A stretch of DNA of 18,700 nucleotides from JBHIDQ01 sp046760155 (GCA_046760155.1 JBHIDQ010000019.1:1-18700); one strand, 5' to 3'; positions 6,033 to 14,849 are shown, counted from the stretch's first letter. The notes: generated from the letters alone by a model not told the origin. A program made the numbers and translations.

Positions 6033-7368
6033 CTTAAGCCCAGAGATGGCGGTGCTGGTTCTTTTCGGTCTTGTCGTCATCGGAGTGATGCTTGGTTTCC
6101 CGTTGGCTTTTGTTCTCGGCGGCGTCACTGTTACTATGGGGTTTCTCCTTTTCGGAGTAGACGCCACCGCTTGGATTGCCTACAGCCGGATTTACAAAAT
6201 AATAACCAACTATATTTTGCTGGCAGTGCCAGGATTTGTCTTCATGGGGGTGATGCTGGGCTATTCCGGGTTAACGGAAAAAATGTTCTCCAGTCTTTAC
6301 GTTTGGCTTGGTGGCCTTAGGGGTGGGCTGGCGATAGTTACGGTAATGACCGGCACCATCCTCGCGGCTACAGTCGGTATAATTGGCGCCTCAGTCACCG
6401 CGCTGGCGATTATTGCCCTTCCCGAGATGATCAAACGAGGTTACAGCAGAACTTTAGCCAGCGGTGCTGTCTGTGCCGGTGGCACTCTGGGTATCCTAAT
6501 TCCCCCCAGTATTATGCTGGTCGTCTACGGGCCGATGGCCGTGATTTCCGTGGGCAAATTGTTCTTTGCCGCCTTTATCCCCGGGTTCGTCCTTTCCGCT
6601 TTATACATCAGCTACATCGGGGTTTACAGCTTTACGCGACCGGAAGTAGCGCCAGCGGTGGCGCCGGAAGAAAGAGCCGTTCCCTTGCTCAAGAAAATTA
6701 CCGACCTTCTGACCGCGCTGCTGCCGCCAGCGGCATTGATTATGGCAGTTTTGGGGAGTATTTTCATGGGTGTTGCCACGCCGACGGAAGCCGCCGGGGT
6801 GGGCGCTTTCGCGGCGACATTGCTCGCTGTTGTCAACCGACGGTTTAACCTTAGTGTGCTCATAGAAACGGCGCGGCAAACGCTAATTATCTCGTCGATG
6901 GTATTAGCTATTGGTGCCACAGCTTATGCCTTCGTGGGTGTCTTTATACGTGCCGGTGGCGAGGAAGCAGTGACACAGATTATCATGGGTGCTCCCGGCG
7001 GTAAATGGGGCGTCTTTGCCATCATCATGTTCGTCGTTTTTCTCCTAGGCTACTTTATTGACTGGCTGGGGATACTCTTCATCGTGGTGCCGATAATCAC
7101 GCCCATTGGCGACGCGCTCGGCTTTGACAAGCTCTGGTTTGCCATGATGATCTGCGTTAACCTTCAGACCTCCTTCATGACGCCCCCCTTTGCTTACGCC
7201 ATCTTCTATCTCCGGGGTGCCGCCGACCCCTCACTGGGGGTAACCACGGGCGATATTATCCGCGGGGTATTCCCCTTTGTTATTCTGATCTTGGTTGCGC
7301 TCGGGCTGTGCATCGCTTTCCCTCAGATAATCCTCTGGCTGCCGGGGCAAATGATAACCGGCTTCTAG
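6025..7368 (+). CDS. dctM: TRAP transporter large permease subunit, DctM family
   Basis: 447 residues, very hydrophobic, with about 12-13 membrane helices, the usual DctM length. Characteristic elements are GGTLGILIPPSIMLVVYG (near residues 151-168), ATPTEAAGVGAF (near 252-263) and QTSFMTPPFAYAIFYLRG in the last third. These belong to the ion-transporter superfamily hairpins that bind substrate and sodium. ATG 6025 lies inside the end of dctQ (8-bp overlap). Together with dctP and dctQ it makes a complete TRAP importer. The segment after about residue 205 (PEVAPAVAPEERAVPLLKK) is a hydrophilic cytoplasmic linker. No clear terminator follows the stop. Confidence 0.94.
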   Translation: MIDLSPEMAVLVLFGLVVIGVMLGFPLAFVLGGVTVTMGFLLFGVDATAWIAYSRIYKIITNYILLAVPGFVFMGVMLGYSGLTEKMFSSLYVWLGGLRGGLAIVTVMTGTILAATVGIIGASVTALAIIALPEMIKRGYSRTLASGAVCAGGTLGILIPPSIMLVVYGPMAVISVGKLFFAAFIPGFVLSALYISYIGVYSFTRPEVAPAVAPEERAVPLLKKITDLLTALLPPAALIMAVLGSIFMGVATPTEAAGVGAFAATLLAVVNRRFNLSVLIETARQTLIISSMVLAIGATAYAFVGVFIRAGGEEAVTQIIMGAPGGKWGVFAIIMFVVFLLGYFIDWLGILFIVVPIITPIGDALGFDKLWFAMMICVNLQTSFMTPPFAYAIFYLRGAADPSLGVTTGDIIRGVFPFVILILVALGLCIAFPQIILWLPGQMITGF

Positions 7369-7393
7369 TTCCTCTCACCGATTGGTTATTCAT

Positions 7394-7422
7394 TTGTCAT
7401 TCCCAATGAGAAAGTCTATAAT
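7394..7422 (+). promoter_or_regulatory. Near-consensus sigma70 promoter of the aminotransferase operon
   Basis: TTGTCA (7394-7399), a 17-nt spacer, then a perfect TATAAT (7417-7422). Transcription would start near 7429, leaving a leader of about 88 nt before ATG 7517. Confidence 0.7.
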
Positions 7423-7516
7423 TTTAGCTAAACGGATAATCTGAGTTCCCCAAACATACTTCCAGCTTAGAATTACTATGCCAAGTAAATGAAGTTAGGA
7501 AGGAAAACTGGTTACG

Positions 7517-8728
7517 ATGTCAGATGAGCGCAAAACCAAGCTGAAGAAACGAACCTCGCAACGGGTGGATTCGGTATCTGATGTGGGCTTCGCCAAATTT
7601 CTGAACCTGTTTCATTCCGTTGCTCAAGAGGGCAAGAGCATTATCTCACTGGGTGTCGGTGAGCCAGATTTTACCACTCCGTGGCATATCTGCGAAGCAG
7701 CTCTTGACGCTCTCAAGAAGGGCTACACTAGGTACACACCGACGACTGGATTTCCTGAGCTACGCTACGCCGTAGCCCAAAATCTGGAGAACCGCTACGG
7801 CATCAGATACGACCCAGAGACGGAGATAGTCATAACTGTTGGCTCAAGTCAAGCTATGGACCTTGCCTTCCGAACTGTCCTTGACCCTGGCGATGAGGTC
7901 ATCATGCCTGACCCGTACTATGTTTGCTATCCGTCTTGCATTAGCCTGGCCCACGGTGTCCCGGTGCCAGTACCAACAAGGTCAGATAACGAATTCAAGC
8001 TGGAAGCAGACGAGGTTGAGGCTAGAATCAACCCTAGGACTAAGGTAATGCTCTTTGGCTATCCATCTAACCCTACGGGTACGGAAGTGAGCCGAGGGGA
8101 TTTAGCCGAGATTGCCGAGTTAGCAGAGAAATACGACCTGTTAGTAATCTCGGATGAAATCTACAGTCAATTGACCTACGGCTTGGAACACACCTGTTTC
8201 CCTAGCCTTCACGGGATGAAAGAACGCACTATCCTCCTTGACGGTTTCTCCAAAGCCTACGCCATGACGGGCTGGCGTCTGGGCTATGCTGCTGGCCCTG
8301 CTGAGCTCATCGCCGCCATAAGCAAGATACATCAACATACCATGCTCAGCCCATCCAGTATGGCTCAGATGGCAGCACTAGAGGCCCTCAGGAGCGGTGA
8401 GGATGACGTCAAGCAGATGGTGGCCGAGTATGACCAGCGCCGTCGGGTGATAATTCAAGGCCTTAACCAGATAGGCCTCGCCTGTCATGAGCCGAAGGGT
8501 GCCTTTTATGCCTTCCCCTCAATTCAAATCACTGGAATGAGCTCAGATGAATTCACCGAGAAGCTCCTTTTGGAGGAAAGGGTAGTGGTAATGCCCGGTA
8601 CCCTCTTTGGACAACAGGGCGAGGGCTTTGTGCGCTGCTGCTATGCCACCGCGTTGTCTGACATTGAAGAAGCCCTAGAGCGAATGAAACACTTCGTCGA
8701 ACGTTACCGAAACAAAACTCTCCACTAA
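7517..8728 (+). CDS. Pyridoxal-phosphate aminotransferase, class I/II
   Basis: 403 residues of fold-type I aspartate-aminotransferase family. The motifs come in order: GVGEPDFTTP near the N-terminus, YTRYTPTTGFPELR, GSSQAMDLAF (PLP phosphate site), YPSNPTGT (the Asn contacting the PLP ring oxygen), SDEIYSQL (the Asp on the PLP nitrogen), and GFSKAYAMTGWRLGY with the Schiff-base lysine K246. GFVRCCYA near the C-terminus supplies the carboxylate-binding Arg. The ATG at 7517 has AGGAAGGA about 13 nt upstream. The first 15 residues are unusually Lys/Arg-rich. It may act on aspartate, alanine or aromatic amino acids; the sequence does not decide. An MBL hydrolase gene follows 27 bp downstream, probably in one operon. 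Confidence 0.88.
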   Translation: MSDERKTKLKKRTSQRVDSVSDVGFAKFLNLFHSVAQEGKSIISLGVGEPDFTTPWHICEAALDALKKGYTRYTPTTGFPELRYAVAQNLENRYGIRYDPETEIVITVGSSQAMDLAFRTVLDPGDEVIMPDPYYVCYPSCISLAHGVPVPVPTRSDNEFKLEADEVEARINPRTKVMLFGYPSNPTGTEVSRGDLAEIAELAEKYDLLVISDEIYSQLTYGLEHTCFPSLHGMKERTILLDGFSKAYAMTGWRLGYAAGPAELIAAISKIHQHTMLSPSSMAQMAALEALRSGEDDVKQMVAEYDQRRRVIIQGLNQIGLACHEPKGAFYAFPSIQITGMSSDEFTEKLLLEERVVVMPGTLFGQQGEGFVRCCYATALSDIEEALERMKHFVERYRNKTLH

Positions 8729-8755
8729 TTAAAGTGTCCGTTGCTGGTTAGGCCA

Positions 8756-9478
8756 ATGAAACTGACGAAACACGCATTTCAGTTTAGCGGAATATGGGGC
8801 ACCGGTGTCTGGGGTGCCAATGTCTATTTACTGATAGATGATAACCTCACTCTAGTTGACACTGGATTTAAGGGCAGATGTGGGCAGATACTCAAAGAAG
8901 TGAGGCGGCTGGGCTACTCTCCATCTGATATCAGCAATATTATCATCACCCACCACCATGCTGACCACATCGGCAGCCTAGCCGTGCTAAAGGAAATCAC
9001 TCGAGCTAAGGTCTTAGCTCATGCCGCTGACGCCCCGTACATTGATGGTCGGCTACCACAGCCGACACCGGGATGGCTAAAGTGGCTGAGCAAAGCGCTC
9101 CCGACTTCATCTCAGCTATGGTCAACTAATCCTGTACCCGTTGATATGCTAGTGAACGATGGTGACGAGCTGCCAATACTCGGAGGCATTACAATATTGC
9201 ACACTCCGGGTCATACTCAGGGTAGTATCTCGCTCTTTCTACAAGAAAAACGGTTGCTCATTGCTGGCGATGTGCTGGCTAACCGGTTTAGATTGGGCTT
9301 GCCTTCAAAAGAGTTCACTATGGATATGGCGCAGGAAATCAACTCGATAAAAAGAATAGCGAGTTTAGACTTCGATGTTATTGGTTTCGGTCACGGTTCA
9401 CCAATCAGGCACGAAGCCCACTCCAAGATTGAAAAGCTGGTTGAAACACTGGAGAGTAAACATCAGAGAATACGCTAG
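8756..9478 (+). CDS. Metallo-beta-lactamase-fold hydrolase
   Basis: 240 residues with the complete set of MBL metal ligands: H66, H68, D70 and H71 in THHHADH, H153 in PGHTQGS, D172 in the GDVL motif and H213 in GFGHGSP. The N-terminal strand VYLLIDDNLTLVDTG is typical of glyoxalase-II-like and quorum-quenching-like MBL proteins, so a dinuclear-metal esterase or thioesterase is likely. An in-frame TTG at 8741 has no ribosome binding site and adds residues with no family match, so ATG 8756 is preferred. It is downstream of the aminotransferase in the same direction, and convergent with the TauE-type gene 13 bp away. The substrate is unknown. Confidence 0.85.
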   Translation: MKLTKHAFQFSGIWGTGVWGANVYLLIDDNLTLVDTGFKGRCGQILKEVRRLGYSPSDISNIIITHHHADHIGSLAVLKEITRAKVLAHAADAPYIDGRLPQPTPGWLKWLSKALPTSSQLWSTNPVPVDMLVNDGDELPILGGITILHTPGHTQGSISLFLQEKRLLIAGDVLANRFRLGLPSKEFTMDMAQEINSIKRIASLDFDVIGFGHGSPIRHEAHSKIEKLVETLESKHQRIR

Positions 9479-9491
9479 ATTCTGATTAACC

Positions 9492-10223
9492 CTAAAAGAT
9501 ACCAAAATAGCCGAGTATCAGTCTAATGCCTACCAGCAGTAACATTACCAGTACTGCTCGTTTGACGGCGGTTTCAGGAAGTCGCCTGAGCAACCTTACA
9601 CCCAGCCGAGTGCCGATATAGGCAACCACTACGAGCGGCAGGATATACCAGTAATACTCCGAATCAAGGCTACCATTGACCACGTATACTGACAAACGGG
9701 TAACATCAGTGACAAAGGCAATTGCTGCTGAGGTGGCAATGTAGGCTTCCTTTTCGATTCTGGTGGATATCAGGAACATGCCACGAATTGCCCCGCCCAG
9801 GCCAATAAGACCGGCGGTGAATCCAGATAGCGCACCACCAAATACCAGAAGGCCATTCTTACTAGGTAATGACCATGCTGGACTGACAAGCGAATATATA
9901 GAGAACAAGATAATAAAAGCAGCAAAGGCAAGAACGATAATGTCAACGTCAACTCTCCCTAAGAGCATAGCACCACCATAAGCGGTGATGATGCTAGGTA
10001 CCCCGTAAAGAAAAAAGACCCGCCAGTTTGTCGACCGCCATAATCTTATTAGTTTGAAAGTATTGCTAAACCAGTGGAAGAAGGCGACCAGTATGATTGC
10101 CTGCTTTAATTCGATTACCAGCGAGGCGAACGGAATCAGCATTGTCGCCGAGCCGAAGCCGGTGAGACTAGCCACCGAGGCAGCGATAAAGGCGACGATG
10201 AAAAACAAAGCAATTGTCAGCAA
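9492..10223 (-). CDS. TauE/SafE-family membrane permease
   Basis: 243 residues, strongly hydrophobic, about eight membrane helices in two related halves. The first half has SLTGFGSATMLIPF and the second half GFTAGLIGLGGAIRGMFLI, the paired glycine-rich motifs of the TauE/SafE sulfite/organosulfonate exporter family. The start is TTG 10223, preceded by CGGAG with an 8-nt gap; no ATG is near. Upstream on the minus strand is TTGACA (10299-10294), but its spacing to an AT-rich TATAAA (10271-10266) is 22 nt, so the promoter is uncertain. It probably moves a small anion across the cytoplasmic membrane. No neighbouring sulfur gene identifies the ion. Confidence 0.85.
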   Translation of the reverse strand: MLTIALFFIVAFIAASVASLTGFGSATMLIPFASLVIELKQAIILVAFFHWFSNTFKLIRLWRSTNWRVFFLYGVPSIITAYGGAMLLGRVDVDIIVLAFAAFIILFSIYSLVSPAWSLPSKNGLLVFGGALSGFTAGLIGLGGAIRGMFLISTRIEKEAYIATSAAIAFVTDVTRLSVYVVNGSLDSEYYWYILPLVVVAYIGTRLGVRLLRRLPETAVKRAVLVMLLLVGIRLILGYFGIF

Positions 10224-10324
10224 GTTGATAACTCCGGAAAAGAAAAAGAGGTAATAATATGTATATTTATATGTTGTTAGAAGATAGCTAAGTTGTCAAG
10301 TCTTTTTTTTGTAATAATAGAAGA

Positions 10325-12169
10325 TTAACGTTGGCGTATTTTGGCCAAGAAAGGCCAAGCGATCCCCACCCCAATAAGAACTAAAGACGCTCCTAGTATT
10401 CCAAGTGCCTGGCTCTTGATGCCTCCAACAAAGCTAGCGATGGCATTTTGGACAATGGTGATGCCTTTCCCCACCACCAGCGCTTGGAAGTCCTCAGCCT
10501 GGCTCACCACCGGCAGCAAGGCATCATCTATCCTGGGCTGCACCATGGCAGAGAACAATGGTCCAAAGATAATGTAAGCAATAATGGCCATTATCGCCAG
10601 CACTGCCGCTGCCCAAATTAGTTTGCTGCGCCACCCCCGACCGCCCAGCGCCCCAACCGCTAACAGCATTAGGACCGGAATGAGCCAGACTACCAAACTC
10701 CACTGTCGTACTGTTCCCAACGCAGAGCGCACGCTATCAAAAGTTTGCAGTTGTTCATCTCCCTGACTCCTCAGCCGGTCACGTAATTCTTTTTCGGTAA
10801 ATAGAAAACCATCAGCTATCTGCCGTCTAAAATCTTCCATCGTCTCGTAGTCTGTCCCCAAATCGGCACGGAGGTCTTCATCGGTGTAGGTCAATCCCTC
10901 CTGTACCAATTCCTGAGCTTGGCTAAGAAAATCTCCGTCATCTCCACCACCAAATACCTGGCGCAGTTCAGCATCGCTAAGTACCCATTGGTCTGGAATC
11001 CCTATATCGACTAATGGCGCAATGATAATGCTAATGTCGATGCCCAACAATCCTTTGAGTTCTTGGTAAGTCATATCTATCGGTCGGCACTCAGGAAGAT
11101 TATCTAACGGTGGATTCAATATCAGGTCAATTAGCTGTCCCGTGGTACATACCGGAAGGGAGTCTATCAGGCTCTCCAGCTTTTGGTCTGCCAGTTTGCC
11201 CAGTGCCTGAGCCATAGCCGGCTTACGGTCAGCGATAGGTATAACTACATCTAAGCTCTCCTCATCTCCCCTGAGGTAGGCGAAGATTTGACCAACGATG
11301 TCAGTAACTCTTGCCTGATACCACTCCAGCGGCAATGTCTCTTTAACCACGGCAAGGATTTCGTCATCGGTCAGGGTCACCCCAAAGGGAAGTGACGCCA
11401 ATTCTTGAGTATTTTGCTTGATGGCTGGTGCCATTATTTCTTCGAAGAGATAATCGTAGGTTTCCGGCTTTTTAAGGATATCAACCACGACGACCTCTAG
11501 AGCATCCAGCCGATCCGCTATGTCTACCTGTATCGTGAATTGCGCTTTATCTTTGGTGAAGTAGGGCACCACTTCATCGATGGCGCTGTCTATTTGCATC
11601 AGGGCCCAGTCTGCTGGCAACACCGTACGCAATATCGTCGCCATCTCGTCTCTGGTCAGAGCAAAGGGCAGGGGCATCTCCTCCATATCAGGCGTGATCT
11701 TATCGAGCATAAGGTCAATAGTCTGGTCGTAAAAGACAGGGAAAACTTCTTCCTTATGTAAAGTATCCTTGGCCGTTTGGGCAAGTGCCTCCACTCGGTC
11801 CTTTAACGGAACATTAACCTTGAAACTTTCAGTATCTCCCCAGACATAAGGCACGACTTGGTTAATGCTCTGTTCTACCTGCACCTGAAGCCATTCTGGA
11901 GGCAGCGTTTGCTCTACCACATCAATGATATAAGGCTTGATATTGATCCCAGCTTCTGAGGTGTCATCACTGATCCCGGCTTCTTCCAGAGCAGCGGGTA
12001 AGACATCCTTGTAGACGAAATTATAGACGTCCGCCTGACGCAACTGGTCATTGTAAAAGTCAGGATTTCCCAGGGTAGCATTAACGCGGAAAATGACCAG
12101 CAAAAGGATAACCAAAATGATGAAGGTCAAAGCTAGGGGCAAGGCAATGATTCTACGTAACCAGATCAT
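10325..12169 (-). CDS. Membrane-anchored protein with three 95-residue extracytoplasmic repeats
   Basis: 614 residues of no family I recognise. An N-terminal membrane helix (about 8-29) is followed by roughly 460 residues of acidic, helical exterior domain and three C-terminal helices (about 491-510, 517-541 and 587-609). The exterior part is built of repeats: LPPEW at 89-93, LPADW at 184-188 and LPLEW at 279-283 are exactly 95 residues apart. Each sits in a unit of the form DEhxxhhxxxLPxxW...QhxxxhxxhhPYhxxDxxxhxhxhxhxDR. A shorter fourth unit (near 366-406, IPDQW) follows two cysteines (C341, C361). A glycine-flanked helix near 560-590 lies between the last two membrane helices. It is last in a minus-strand operon, 37 bp after the DUF429 gene. 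A structural or signalling role at the cell surface is possible, but function is unknown. Confidence 0.8.
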   Translation of the reverse strand: MIWLRRIIALPLALTFIILVILLLVIFRVNATLGNPDFYNDQLRQADVYNFVYKDVLPAALEEAGISDDTSEAGINIKPYIIDVVEQTLPPEWLQVQVEQSINQVVPYVWGDTESFKVNVPLKDRVEALAQTAKDTLHKEEVFPVFYDQTIDLMLDKITPDMEEMPLPFALTRDEMATILRTVLPADWALMQIDSAIDEVVPYFTKDKAQFTIQVDIADRLDALEVVVVDILKKPETYDYLFEEIMAPAIKQNTQELASLPFGVTLTDDEILAVVKETLPLEWYQARVTDIVGQIFAYLRGDEESLDVVIPIADRKPAMAQALGKLADQKLESLIDSLPVCTTGQLIDLILNPPLDNLPECRPIDMTYQELKGLLGIDISIIIAPLVDIGIPDQWVLSDAELRQVFGGGDDGDFLSQAQELVQEGLTYTDEDLRADLGTDYETMEDFRRQIADGFLFTEKELRDRLRSQGDEQLQTFDSVRSALGTVRQWSLVVWLIPVLMLLAVGALGGRGWRSKLIWAAAVLAIMAIIAYIIFGPLFSAMVQPRIDDALLPVVSQAEDFQALVVGKGITIVQNAIASFVGGIKSQALGILGASLVLIGVGIAWPFLAKIRQR

Positions 12170-12206
12170 AATACTCTAGGTCACCTTCAATGATGAAATA
12201 GTTTAA

Positions 12207-12971
12207 CTAGCCGCGACCTCCTAGGTCAAATTGCGCAGGAGACAACCTTGGATTCACAATGTATCCTTCGACAATATAGTCTTCCGGTACTAACTTGGGA
12301 GGCGCACCAGAAGCAATATAGCCACCCACATTATCGCTAGTAATGGCTACACCAGCCAGACCGGCCACCAGTGCCGACAACTCGTCATGAGTAGGACTTT
12401 TGGCTTCCGGCAACTCGAAACGTCTTTTTAGTTCTGCCGCCTGCTGAGCTATTTGCTCTGGAGTGCACTTCTTCTTTCCCGCCAGAGGTCGCATGCCCAA
12501 TTTCCGCCACGCCGAATGGGGATAGGTCTCAATAAGCAGAATACCTCTTAACGGCAGCACAATCTTGGGCTCGGTAACCAGTGAGAGCTGACCGCTTCTG
12601 TTGAGCACACTAAAGACGTCAATGGAAAAGGAGACGAATGACGTAAAATTGGCTGGCTTTACTTCTCCGATAACGCCTGTCTTGGCTTGCGTATGCAACT
12701 CTTTTTCGCATACCCGCTGATGCAAAAGGCCATTATCTGGGTCTTTCCACCCTTGAGGCCCATCGAACATCAGGATGGAAATACCCGTATCTAGGCAGAA
12801 ACTGAGTACTCTATCAGCAAAAGTATCGGCTTGAGGTATACCCCCAAGGCCCAGAGCTCGGTAGTCCAAGTACTGGATATCAACTACTTTCCCTGATGAT
12901 TTCCTCAGCAAACAGAACCCGAAATCCTCATAATCCCTACAGGCGAGGTCAATGGACAAAATAAGCGCCAC
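12207..12971 (-). CDS. DUF429 family protein (predicted RNase H-like fold)
   Basis: 254 residues. Motifs match the DUF429 family: SIDLA with D8 at the N-terminus, FDGPQG (D70), R-x-C-E-K-E-L (86-92), ETYPHSAWRKLG (148-159), a KK-rich patch (165-168) and HDELSALVAGLAG with an Asp at 196. The spaced acidic residues resemble an RNase H-like active site, so a nuclease or phosphotransfer activity has been proposed for such proteins but is not established. The start is GTG 12971, with GAGGG 7 nt upstream. It lies between a zinc dehydrogenase (23-bp gap) and the 614-residue membrane protein (37-bp gap) in an apparent operon. The C-terminal 40 residues after the last motif appear specific to this protein. 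Confidence 0.75.
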   Translation of the reverse strand: MALILSIDLACRDYEDFGFCLLRKSSGKVVDIQYLDYRALGLGGIPQADTFADRVLSFCLDTGISILMFDGPQGWKDPDNGLLHQRVCEKELHTQAKTGVIGEVKPANFTSFVSFSIDVFSVLNRSGQLSLVTEPKIVLPLRGILLIETYPHSAWRKLGMRPLAGKKKCTPEQIAQQAAELKRRFELPEAKSPTHDELSALVAGLAGVAITSDNVGGYIASGAPPKLVPEDYIVEGYIVNPRLSPAQFDLGGRG

Positions 12972-12994
12972 TAGAATACCCTCAAGGAATTTAG

Positions 12995-14095
12995 TTACGG
13001 GCTAATGACTACTTTACCCGCCTCTGCCGAACCAACTACCTCCAATGCTTTGGGGAACTCTTCTAAAGAGAAGGTGTGGGTTACTATCTCTTCTACCGGT
13101 AACGGCGTTCTTTCCAGCATGGAGATAACGCCGGGAAAACTCAGCGGCGAGTACCGACAGCCGAGAATACTCAAACCCGGGAAGCAAATATCAAAAGGCT
13201 TAATATCGGTTGCCCCGGTATCGGTGAAGTTTCCCGCCTCAATTAGAGTGCCACCACGATGGGTAAAATTCAGCGCCTCACGGAAGGCACCCGGGGGACC
13301 AGCCGCCTCAACCACGATATCCGGTCCAACCCCGTCGGTTGCCTCTCGCACCTGCTTCAAGCGCTCCTCAAACGGCCGGTTGCCATCAATGAGTAGGTCA
13401 GCACCCATGCGCCTAGCCCTATTCAGTCGGCCGCGAAATAAGTCTTGCGCGATGATGAGACCGACGCCAACCTGACGTAAAGAGACCATTGTCAACAGAC
13501 CAATAGGACCAGCGCCCAATACCATGGCGCTACATCCGACTCCGTATCCCGAATTGAAAGCCTGTTCCGCAGCTCTAAGTCCAGTGGCGGCTGGTTCAAT
13601 AAGGATTGCTCTCTTCAGTGGCAAATCTTTCGAAAGCTTAAAAACGTAGCTTTTCGGGAGCAAATAAACATACTCTGAGTAGCCTCCCCAGATACTGGGC
13701 GGCCTCTTGGTCGTGGTAAAGCCGTAAACAATGTTTCTTTGGAGGCAGAGACCTGGATTGTCTGGTATGTGCAGGCAGTAATAGCACCGGCCACACCCCA
13801 TAGAACTGGGCGCTATAAATACTCGGTCGCCAACTTCCAGAGAGCCACCAAAAACCACCATATTTTCATTGGCTTGGCTACCCAATTCCACGATAGTGCC
13901 AATGAATTCATGCCCAGTGATAAGGGGAAACTGAGCCATAGGAAAGTGCCCAAGGTAGACGTGCTTATCAGTGCCGCAGATACCACAAGCCTCAACCTTT
14001 AGTAACGCGCTGTCTTCGGCTACCTTAGGTATCTCAAACTCTTCCATCACTATCTGGCCCGGTTCAACCGTAACCCAGGCTTGACATTTTGCCAT
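12995..14095 (-). CDS. Zinc-dependent dehydrogenase, threonine/sorbitol dehydrogenase-like
   Basis: A medium-chain dehydrogenase of 366 residues. Catalytic zinc ligands are C37 (CGICGTD), H62-E63 (GHE) and E167 (LIEPAATG); structural-zinc cysteines are C101, C104, C107 and C117, the last spaced wider than usual by an insert (LHIPDNPGL). The Rossmann motif GAGPIG (194-199) is canonical. An extra loop around residues 73-86 (QANENMVVFGGSLE) separates two GroES-domain strands. The enzyme should oxidise a secondary alcohol, polyol or amino alcohol with NAD(P). ATG 14095 has a strong AAGGAGG. It heads the operon with the DUF429 and 614-residue membrane protein genes. Apart from the zinc motifs it shows little resemblance to the other dehydrogenase at 2094-3095. 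Confidence 0.88.
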   Translation of the reverse strand: MAKCQAWVTVEPGQIVMEEFEIPKVAEDSALLKVEACGICGTDKHVYLGHFPMAQFPLITGHEFIGTIVELGSQANENMVVFGGSLEVGDRVFIAPSSMGCGRCYYCLHIPDNPGLCLQRNIVYGFTTTKRPPSIWGGYSEYVYLLPKSYVFKLSKDLPLKRAILIEPAATGLRAAEQAFNSGYGVGCSAMVLGAGPIGLLTMVSLRQVGVGLIIAQDLFRGRLNRARRMGADLLIDGNRPFEERLKQVREATDGVGPDIVVEAAGPPGAFREALNFTHRGGTLIEAGNFTDTGATDIKPFDICFPGLSILGCRYSPLSFPGVISMLERTPLPVEEIVTHTFSLEEFPKALEVVGSAEAGKVVISP

Positions 14096-14202
14096 TGTCT
14101 CCTGCCTCCTTAACTTTATTTTTACAATTCAATACTTGACTTAATCACCCGTCTCCAGCTTTGGTCAATCTTGATTCCATAATATCCTACCACAAATAGT
14201 GA

Positions 14203-14224
14203 AGGGAAGCATTACTGCTTCCCT
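14203..14224 (-). terminator. Hairpin downstream of the small two-helix membrane gene
   Basis: AGGGAAGCA (14203-14211) and TGCTTCCCT (14216-14224) form a perfect 9-bp stem with a 4-nt loop, about 42 bp beyond the stop of the 14266-14640 gene. The minus-strand T-run lies before, not after, the stem, so termination is plausible but imperfect. Confidence 0.4.
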
Positions 14225-14265
14225 CTACTAAAAAATACTTGGCTTGTCAATCTTAGCATCAGGTG

Positions 14266-14640
14266 CTACTCATTCTGCCATCTCTCGCGCAGTGCTTTCT
14301 TAACTACATCCTCTATTGTTTCCTTCACTATCTCAACTGACTCTTTTGACTCTTGCTCCAGTTTCAATAGTTCCTCATGGTAGAAACGCTGGTATAGTTG
14401 CTTCCCGCGTCTCCACCCTATGAGCCAGACCATGACTAAACCAAAAATGGCAACTGGTGCCACTAGCTCAATGCCAACTTCCTGGAAGAGTAGGATTATG
14501 ATTATTATCAAAATGGCAAACAAGAATACCGCCACATCAAGGTCCCACCTTGCTGATCTGGCTCTTATTTTTGCCTTCTGGACAGCCTCTTCTTCCCGTT
14601 CCGGGCTAATCTGCTTGGTAACTACAGCTTCGTATATCAT
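14266..14640 (-). CDS. Small two-helix membrane protein with a charged C-terminal helix
   Basis: 124 residues of no family I can name. A basic N-terminal segment (AKIRARSARW) precedes two membrane helices (about 34-52 and 57-76) joined by a very short turn. The WRRGKQ stretch after the second helix places both ends in the cytoplasm by the positive-inside rule. The last 45 residues (ELLKLEQESKESVEIVKETIEDVVKKAL) should form an amphipathic helix or coiled coil. ATG 14640 has AAGGAG 7 nt upstream. It is its own transcription unit, between the histidine kinase's terminator and a trailing hairpin. About 140 bp upstream is an array of Pho-box-like repeats with a correctly placed -10, so it may respond to a PhoB/OmpR-type regulator. 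Confidence 0.7.
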   Translation of the reverse strand: MIYEAVVTKQISPEREEEAVQKAKIRARSARWDLDVAVFLFAILIIIIILLFQEVGIELVAPVAIFGLVMVWLIGWRRGKQLYQRFYHEELLKLEQESKESVEIVKETIEDVVKKALRERWQNE

Positions 14641-14765
14641 GCTTTCTCCTTGAAATTTTGACCAGATTTGCCAACTCGAATTCTCTCCAATTTAAGGAAA
14701 CAGTTAACTTCTGTAAAGCTATTTTGCTCCCGAAAACTGGTAGTCGTGTCGTCATTCTTACTCCA

Positions 14766-14820
14766 AGTATACACGGCTGTGGTTACAAAAAGGTTATAAA
14801 AGGGTTACAAAGGTGTTACA
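14766..14820 (-). promoter_or_regulatory. Pho-box-like repeat array with -10 box
   Basis: On the minus strand TGTAAC, TGTAAC, TATAAC, TGTAAC occur as direct repeats. Their plus-strand complements start at 14782, 14793, 14804 and 14815, exactly 11 bp apart. Ten nucleotides beyond the last box is TATACT (14771-14766), a good -10, with no -35 hexamer. This is the layout of PhoB/OmpR-type activated promoters, reading toward the gene at 14640. Confidence 0.6.
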
Positions 14821-14849
14821 ATTTGGTAAGAGCAGAGGACGAAGACAGT

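Noticed and set aside
14781..14820. CRISPR-like or satellite repeat
   Set aside because: The unit is only 11 bp with no spacers. The helical-turn period and position before a -10 box fit a regulator binding array.
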